Assembly (NCBI GenBank): GCA_002309055.1
Contig: DBWO01000008.1
Span: 1 to 37,634, forward strand
Origin: Ruminococcaceae bacterium UBA1236
GTDB taxonomy: Bacteria > Bacillota > Clostridia > Oscillospirales > Acutalibacteraceae
DNA length: 37,634 nucleotides
Reading direction: 5' to 3'
The notes beneath the pieces were generated by a model. It was given only the letters and a program-made list of their open reading frames with translations. It had not been told where the DNA came from and made no database searches. Of this stretch, positions 32,951-37,634 are shown in pieces (within the stretch, counting starts at the first letter, position 1; every line of letters starts with the position of its first letter). A program made the translations under genes and the position numbers.

Positions 32951-35900
32951 GAAAATAATAGCCATTACACTTTGCGTGATAATGATGTTGGGGATTGCTC
33001 CGCTGAATGGTTTTGTGGGGCTTAAGTTTCCCGAACTCCATTTGCCGGATTTCGGCTCAATATTTAAGACAAAAGCAAGTGCGGCGACAAGCGGAACTTG
33101 CGGAACAAATGTTACATGGGCATATGACGAAAGCACGCAGACTTTGACTATAAGCGGAGCTGGAGAAATGTCTGATTTCACTGCTCCTAGTATTTATAAC
33201 GCTTCTGCACAAATGAGTATAGGTGTAACTGGAGCACCCTGGCGCTCATACTATGATAAAGTGGAAAGCGTTGTTATTGAGGAAGGTGTTACAAGTATTG
33301 GTAAAAATGCATTTCGTAGTTGCACTCGTTTAAATCAAGTTTACATTCCTTCAAGTGTTATTAGTGTTGGAGATTATGCATTTCATCATTGTATGTCTCT
33401 TGGTGTAATTAAAATCCCTGATGGGGTTTCAAATATAGGTAACCATTCTTTTGGATATGTACAGAATTCCTTGTATACATCCACGCATGTCCTTTATAAA
33501 GGTGGAGCAACCGGCTCTCCTTGGGGTGCATCAAGCATATACAATAATTATTATTATGAAAATGGTTTATACTATGAAAATGAGAGTAGAAAACACCTAT
33601 TATACAGTGATTACTCAATACAGTCGGCTCTTATTCCAGAAAGTGTAGAGCTAATAGAACCGTGTGCATTCAGCCATCGCACAGGACTTACAAACGTGAC
33701 ACTATCTGACGGCATCATTTATATAGGTCAATATGCATTTTCTGGTTGTGTTGAGCTTGCAAGTATAACAATACCAGAATCTGTCACAAGTATTGGCAGT
33801 TCCGCTTTCTCCGGTTGTTGTAAAATAAAAACAGCGGGGCCAATCGGAGGAGGATATGATTGTGAGTTTGGTTGGACAACATCAATACCCGCAACTGCTT
33901 TTTCAAATTGTACTAATTTTACAAGCATAAACATCCCTGAATCTGTGTTAAGCATTGGTAATTCAGCTTTTTATGGTTGCTCTGGATTAACTGAATTCAC
34001 AATTCCAGAAAATGTAACAAGTATAGGTAATTCAGCTTTTTATGGTTGCTCTGGATTAACTGAATTCACAATTCCAGAAAATGTAACAAGTATAGGTGAT
34101 TCTGTTTTTTATGGTTGCTCTGGATTAACTAAATTCACAATTCCAGAAAATGTAACAAGTATAGGTGATTCTGCTTTTTATGGTTGCTCTGGATTAACTG
34201 AATTCACAATTCCGGAAAATGTAACAAGTATAGGCGATAATGCATTTAATGGTTGCACAGACCTTTCAAGTGTAACTATCCCTGAATCAGTAACAAGTAT
34301 AGGAAATAAAGCTTTTCAAAATTGCACTGGGTTGACAGAAATAAACTATAATGCTGTAAATGTAACCAATATAACTTCTAAATCAACTGTGTTTTATAAT
34401 GCAGGATCGAATGGAAACGGTATTGATGTTGTCTTTGGCAACAATGTAAGAATAATTCCAGCTTATCTGTTTTCTGCTAACAATTATGATTGGAGGACGA
34501 AAATAAAATCAGTTTCAATTGGCAATAATGCTACAAGTATAGGTGACTCTGCATTTTGTAGATGCTCTGAGCTTACAAACATAACCATACCAGACAGCGT
34601 CACAGTAATAGGTGATAGAGCATTTTATGAGTGCACCGGCCTTACAAGCATAACCATCCCAAAATTCGTTACGAGTATTGGTGATCGAACTTTCTATAGC
34701 TGTTCCGGACTTACGAGTCTAATATTACCCGACAGCATAACAAGCATAGATGATTTTGCGTTTAGTTACTGCTACGGGCTTACAAGTCTAACTATTCCTA
34801 GTAGTATTACAAGAATAGGCGATGGTGCTTTTTCCGGCTGTTCAGGATTGACAACAGCTGGACCTATAGGCGGAGGATATGATTATGAGTTTGGTTGGTC
34901 AACATCAATACCTGCTAATGCATTTTCAGGATGCTCTAGCCTAACAAGCATTACAATTCCTGGAAGCATCACAAGTATAGGTGATGGCGCATTTTCCGGC
35001 TGTTCAGGACTGAAAACCGCGGGACCGATAGGCGACGGATACGATTATGAGTTTGGTTGGACAACAGTAATACCCGCAAATGCATTTTCTGGTTGCTCCG
35101 GCCTTACAAGCATAACTATCCCCGAATTTGTTACAAGCATAGGCAATTATGCGTTTAGTGATTGCACCGGTCTTACAAGCATAACTATCCCGGAGTCTGT
35201 AACAAGTATAGGCGATGCGGCATTTTACAACTGCTCTAGCCTTACAAGCATAACAATACCTGAAAATGTCACAAGTATAGGTGAATATGCATTTGCCGAT
35301 TGTGGAAAACTAACTGAGATTAATTATAATGCTGTAAATGTTGCCGATTTAACCGATTATGGTTTCTGGAGATCTGGGATTTTTTGGAATGGAATCGATT
35401 TAACTATAGGCAACAGTGTTGAAAGAATACCATCGTATCTATTCGCTGTGTCAGGAATAAAATCAGTTAAAATAGGTAATAGCGTTAAAAGTATAGGAAA
35501 ACGGGCTTTTTATGGTTGTGAAGAACTCACAAGTATAACTATACCTGATTCTGTCAAAAGCATAGATGAGGAGGCTTTCTCTGGGAGCAACAGCATCCAA
35601 GATATTTATTATTCCGGAACTCCCGGGAGATGGAGAAGAGTTTCAATCGACTGGGGCAACGAGAGATTAGCAAATGCTCAGGATTACGCATACTACAGTG
35701 AAAATGTTGACGGAGCATGGGTTCATTTCGAAAGAAAAAATGTTGTATTAACATTCAATACCAATGGCGGAACAGTAATTGAAAGCATAATTGCTGATGC
35801 CGGCACCGAAATCATTCCGCCCGACAACCCAACAAAAGAAGGATATACATTCGCCGGTTGGGATAAACCGATACCGGTGTATATGCCCGGAGAAGATACT

Positions 35901-37634
35901 ACGATAACCGCACGCTGGACCGCAAATCAATACACTCTTTATTTTGATGCTGACGGCGGAAACGAAATTGGTTCCATAACAGCGGATTACGGAACAACTA
36001 TTTCAAAACCCTCCGATCCGAGAAAAACCGGATATACTTTTATAGGATGGGATAAAGATATTCCCGGCACAATGCCTGCCCATAATATGGAGTTCACGGC
36101 TCTTTGGAGCATCAACTCTCATCAGGTCATTTTCAACACTGCCGGCGGAGAAGAACTTGAGCCAATGTCATTCAATTTTGGCGAAGTGATTGCAAATCTA
36201 CCAACTCCTGTTAAAGAAGGATATACTTTCACTGGCTGGGCGGAAGATATTCCCGAAACGATGCCCGATGAAGATGTTACTCTGACAGCAACCTGGATTA
36301 AAAATCATTCCGTGATATTTGACACTGACGGCGGAACAGAAATACCAACATTCTCAGCCGCATCGGGAACAACTGTTCCCGCAGTTGCCGATCCGGTAAA
36401 AGAGGGATATACCTTTGCCGGATGGGAACCTGAAATCCCTGAAACTGTTCAGGAAACAGATATTACCGTAAAGGCAAAATGGACAATCAATCAGTACACA
36501 ATCATTGTTAATACCGATGGCGGAACACCAACTGTTGAACCTGTTACAGCTGATTTCGGCACTGCAATTTCAAAGCCTGCCGATCCTCATAAAACCGGAT
36601 ACACATTCATTGGCTGGGATCAGGAATTCCCTGCAACAATGCCTGCAGAGGACATCACAATCAATGCTCTTTATTGCATAAACGAGCATACAATTACATT
36701 TGACTCCAACGGCGGCAGCGATGTTGAGTCAATTACTCAGAATTACGGCATGGAGATAGTGAAACCCGCGGACCCGACAAGAACGGGGTTCACATTTACA
36801 GGATGGAATATCGATGTTCCCGAAACGATGCCCGATGAAGACATTACTCTGACGGCACAGTGGTCAAGAAACAAGTATAAGATAAACTATCTCGATGATG
36901 ACGGCTCGGTGCTGGATGTTCATGAGGTGTATTACGATTATGATATTCCGGCATATAACGCATCAAAGACGGGATACACATTTGTCGGCTGGGATGCCGA
37001 CATTCCCGAAAAAATGCCGGCAAATGACCTGACATTCACTTCGTTATGGAGCATAAACAGCTACACCCTAACATTTGTTTTCGGCAACGGAACGGATAAC
37101 CTTGAGATAACGCAGTATTACAATACTCCGATTACCGCACCGGATTACCCGACCCGCATGGGCTATACATTCACCGGCTGGAACAAGACAGTGCCGGAGC
37201 TTATGCCTGCCTATGATATGACAATCACGGCCGGATGGAGCGTAAACAGTTACAAAATTACATATTATGATCAGCTTGGTGAATCAGTTCTCGGCACAAA
37301 AACATATAGCTACGGCTCAAACGTAAGCACACCGGGCTCATACTATAAAAGCGGTTATATGCTCAAAGGCTGGATCTGGCCCGACGGCAAAGATGCAAAG
37401 CCCGCCACAATGCCTGCATATAACATTAAAGCTTATGCGATCTGGGTCACAGATGACGGCGCCCACACCGGCCACGATATCAGAATAGTCGGCAGCGTTG
37501 CCCCGACCTGCACAACGGACGGCTTCAGCGGAAACAGTTTCTGCAACACCTGCGGAAAGGGCGTTGACAACGGCTACACTCTGCCCGCATACGGTCACGA
37601 TAATGTGAACACCGTTCAGAGAGAGGCGGCTTGT
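32934..37634 (+). CDS. Giant secreted BspA-like LRR / Flg_new-repeat protein, truncated by the window edge
   Basis: The frame is open from ATG 32934 to the right edge (1567 codons, no stop). GGAGG at 32922-32926 precedes the ATG by seven bases. A signal peptide (MKKRIEKIIAITLCVIMMLG…) leads to a likely cleavage near KASAA, then the CGTNVTWAYDESTQTLTISG segment common before BspA repeats. Residues about 110-905 are many LRR_5 repeats (TSIGxxAFxxCSGLTSITIP). Residues about 937-1505 contain nine Flg_new/InlB B-like repeats with GYTFxGWD and a trailing TARW/ALW. The last visible part (CTTDGFSGNSFCNTCGKG) is a Cys-pair module frequent in Clostridia surface proteins. It is presumably an extracellular adhesin-like protein; the function is not known. 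It overlaps the SIR2-like gene. Confidence 0.88.
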   Translation, partial: MKKRIEKIIAITLCVIMMLGIAPLNGFVGLKFPELHLPDFGSIFKTKASAATSGTCGTNVTWAYDESTQTLTISGAGEMSDFTAPSIYNASAQMSIGVTGAPWRSYYDKVESVVIEEGVTSIGKNAFRSCTRLNQVYIPSSVISVGDYAFHHCMSLGVIKIPDGVSNIGNHSFGYVQNSLYTSTHVLYKGGATGSPWGASSIYNNYYYENGLYYENESRKHLLYSDYSIQSALIPESVELIEPCAFSHRTGLTNVTLSDGIIYIGQYAFSGCVELASITIPESVTSIGSSAFSGCCKIKTAGPIGGGYDCEFGWTTSIPATAFSNCTNFTSINIPESVLSIGNSAFYGCSGLTEFTIPENVTSIGNSAFYGCSGLTEFTIPENVTSIGDSVFYGCSGLTKFTIPENVTSIGDSAFYGCSGLTEFTIPENVTSIGDNAFNGCTDLSSVTIPESVTSIGNKAFQNCTGLTEINYNAVNVTNITSKSTVFYNAGSNGNGIDVVFGNNVRIIPAYLFSANNYDWRTKIKSVSIGNNATSIGDSAFCRCSELTNITIPDSVTVIGDRAFYECTGLTSITIPKFVTSIGDRTFYSCSGLTSLILPDSITSIDDFAFSYCYGLTSLTIPSSITRIGDGAFSGCSGLTTAGPIGGGYDYEFGWSTSIPANAFSGCSSLTSITIPGSITSIGDGAFSGCSGLKTAGPIGDGYDYEFGWTTVIPANAFSGCSGLTSITIPEFVTSIGNYAFSDCTGLTSITIPESVTSIGDAAFYNCSSLTSITIPENVTSIGEYAFADCGKLTEINYNAVNVADLTDYGFWRSGIFWNGIDLTIGNSVERIPSYLFAVSGIKSVKIGNSVKSIGKRAFYGCEELTSITIPDSVKSIDEEAFSGSNSIQDIYYSGTPGRWRRVSIDWGNERLANAQDYAYYSENVDGAWVHFERKNVVLTFNTNGGTVIESIIADAGTEIIPPDNPTKEGYTFAGWDKPIPVYMPGEDTTITARWTANQYTLYFDADGGNEIGSITADYGTTISKPSDPRKTGYTFIGWDKDIPGTMPAHNMEFTALWSINSHQVIFNTAGGEELEPMSFNFGEVIANLPTPVKEGYTFTGWAEDIPETMPDEDVTLTATWIKNHSVIFDTDGGTEIPTFSAASGTTVPAVADPVKEGYTFAGWEPEIPETVQETDITVKAKWTINQYTIIVNTDGGTPTVEPVTADFGTAISKPADPHKTGYTFIGWDQEFPATMPAEDITINALYCINEHTITFDSNGGSDVESITQNYGMEIVKPADPTRTGFTFTGWNIDVPETMPDEDITLTAQWSRNKYKINYLDDDGSVLDVHEVYYDYDIPAYNASKTGYTFVGWDADIPEKMPANDLTFTSLWSINSYTLTFVFGNGTDNLEITQYYNTPITAPDYPTRMGYTFTGWNKTVPELMPAYDMTITAGWSVNSYKITYYDQLGESVLGTKTYSYGSNVSTPGSYYKSGYMLKGWIWPDGKDAKPATMPAYNIKAYAIWVTDDGAHTGHDIRIVGSVAPTCTTDGFSGNSFCNTCGKGVDNGYTLPAYGHDNVNTVQREAAC
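33831..35100 (+). repeat. Three copies of an LRR-interrupting cassette
   Basis: A segment encoding TAGPIGGGYDYEFGW plus a following SIPANAFSGCS occurs at about 33831, 34854 and 35016; the last two are 162 bases apart. It interrupts the regular LRR spacing. Confidence 0.8.
33957..34232 (+). repeat. Four near-identical 69-bp tandem repeats
   Basis: Units begin at 33957, 34026, 34095 and 34164, exactly 69 bases apart, each encoding one 23-residue LRR. They differ at only a few positions, implying recent expansion by slippage or recombination. Confidence 0.92.
35742..37446 (+). repeat. Nine Flg_new/InlB B-type protein repeats
   Basis: About 63-residue units, each with FDxDGG-like start, a central KEGYTFxGW motif and a C-terminal aromatic strand. 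DNA similarity between units is low compared with the LRR array, so these are old repeats. Confidence 0.85.

Noticed and set aside
35554..37598. Minus-strand open frames at the right end (for example 35554-35754, 36844-37035, 37338-37598)
   Set aside because: The plus strand holds one uninterrupted frame with nine recognisable Flg_new repeats across this region.

Overview
The window looks like chromosome of an anaerobic Clostridia-type Bacillota, probably an Oscillospiraceae/Ruminococcaceae-like gut lineage. The basis is a DnaD–DnaI-type replication gene pair, strong AGGAGG-type ribosome sites, TTGACA/TATAAT promoters, the MEP isoprenoid pathway, a type 2 GalT, and several BspA-like and GLUG surface proteins of the sort common in that group. 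This is inference from gene content; no 16S or other decisive marker is present.

Layout. 1-1258: 3' end of a secreted GLUG-repeat protein. 1390-4434 (minus): a membrane-anchored LysM/G5/M23 peptidoglycan hydrolase and RmlD. 4570-6256 (plus): a PHP-family phosphatase and IspE. 6345-7283 (minus): a CorA-type transporter. 7569-16787 (plus): a tightly packed run of Na/Pi cotransporter, YhaM-like exonuclease, DUF2804 protein, PrmA, short QueG-like Fe-S protein, GH38 alpha-mannosidase and an alpha/beta esterase. 16913-17911: an SDR epimerase behind a leader hairpin. 18046-20145: a BspA-like leucine-rich-repeat surface protein. 20189-20977 (minus): a GDPD. 21169-27074 (plus): secreted lipase-like hydrolase, GalT, DEDDh exonuclease with a Cys-ribbon tail, RmlB and a nitroreductase. 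27150-31706 (minus): Tex, DnaI-like helicase loader, DnaD-like protein and ribosomal protein L28. 32006-37634 (plus): an AT-richer segment with a SIR2-like protein overlapping a very large BspA/Flg_new surface protein that runs off the right edge.

How the genes fit together. Most are housekeeping: replication initiation, translation, isoprenoid synthesis, ion transport and RNA turnover. A second theme is the cell envelope: rhamnose precursor enzymes (RmlB, RmlD), GalT, the M23 hydrolase, GDPD, the lipase and three large secreted repeat proteins. No mobile element, CRISPR array, tRNA or rRNA was seen.

The observations most worth following are: an unnamed C-terminal module of about 298 residues shared by two otherwise different surface proteins; the SIR2-like gene overlapping the giant LRR gene in an AT-richer segment; two promoter-proximal terminator hairpins that look like short RNAs or attenuators; and a GDPD gene whose true start is probably a non-standard codon.
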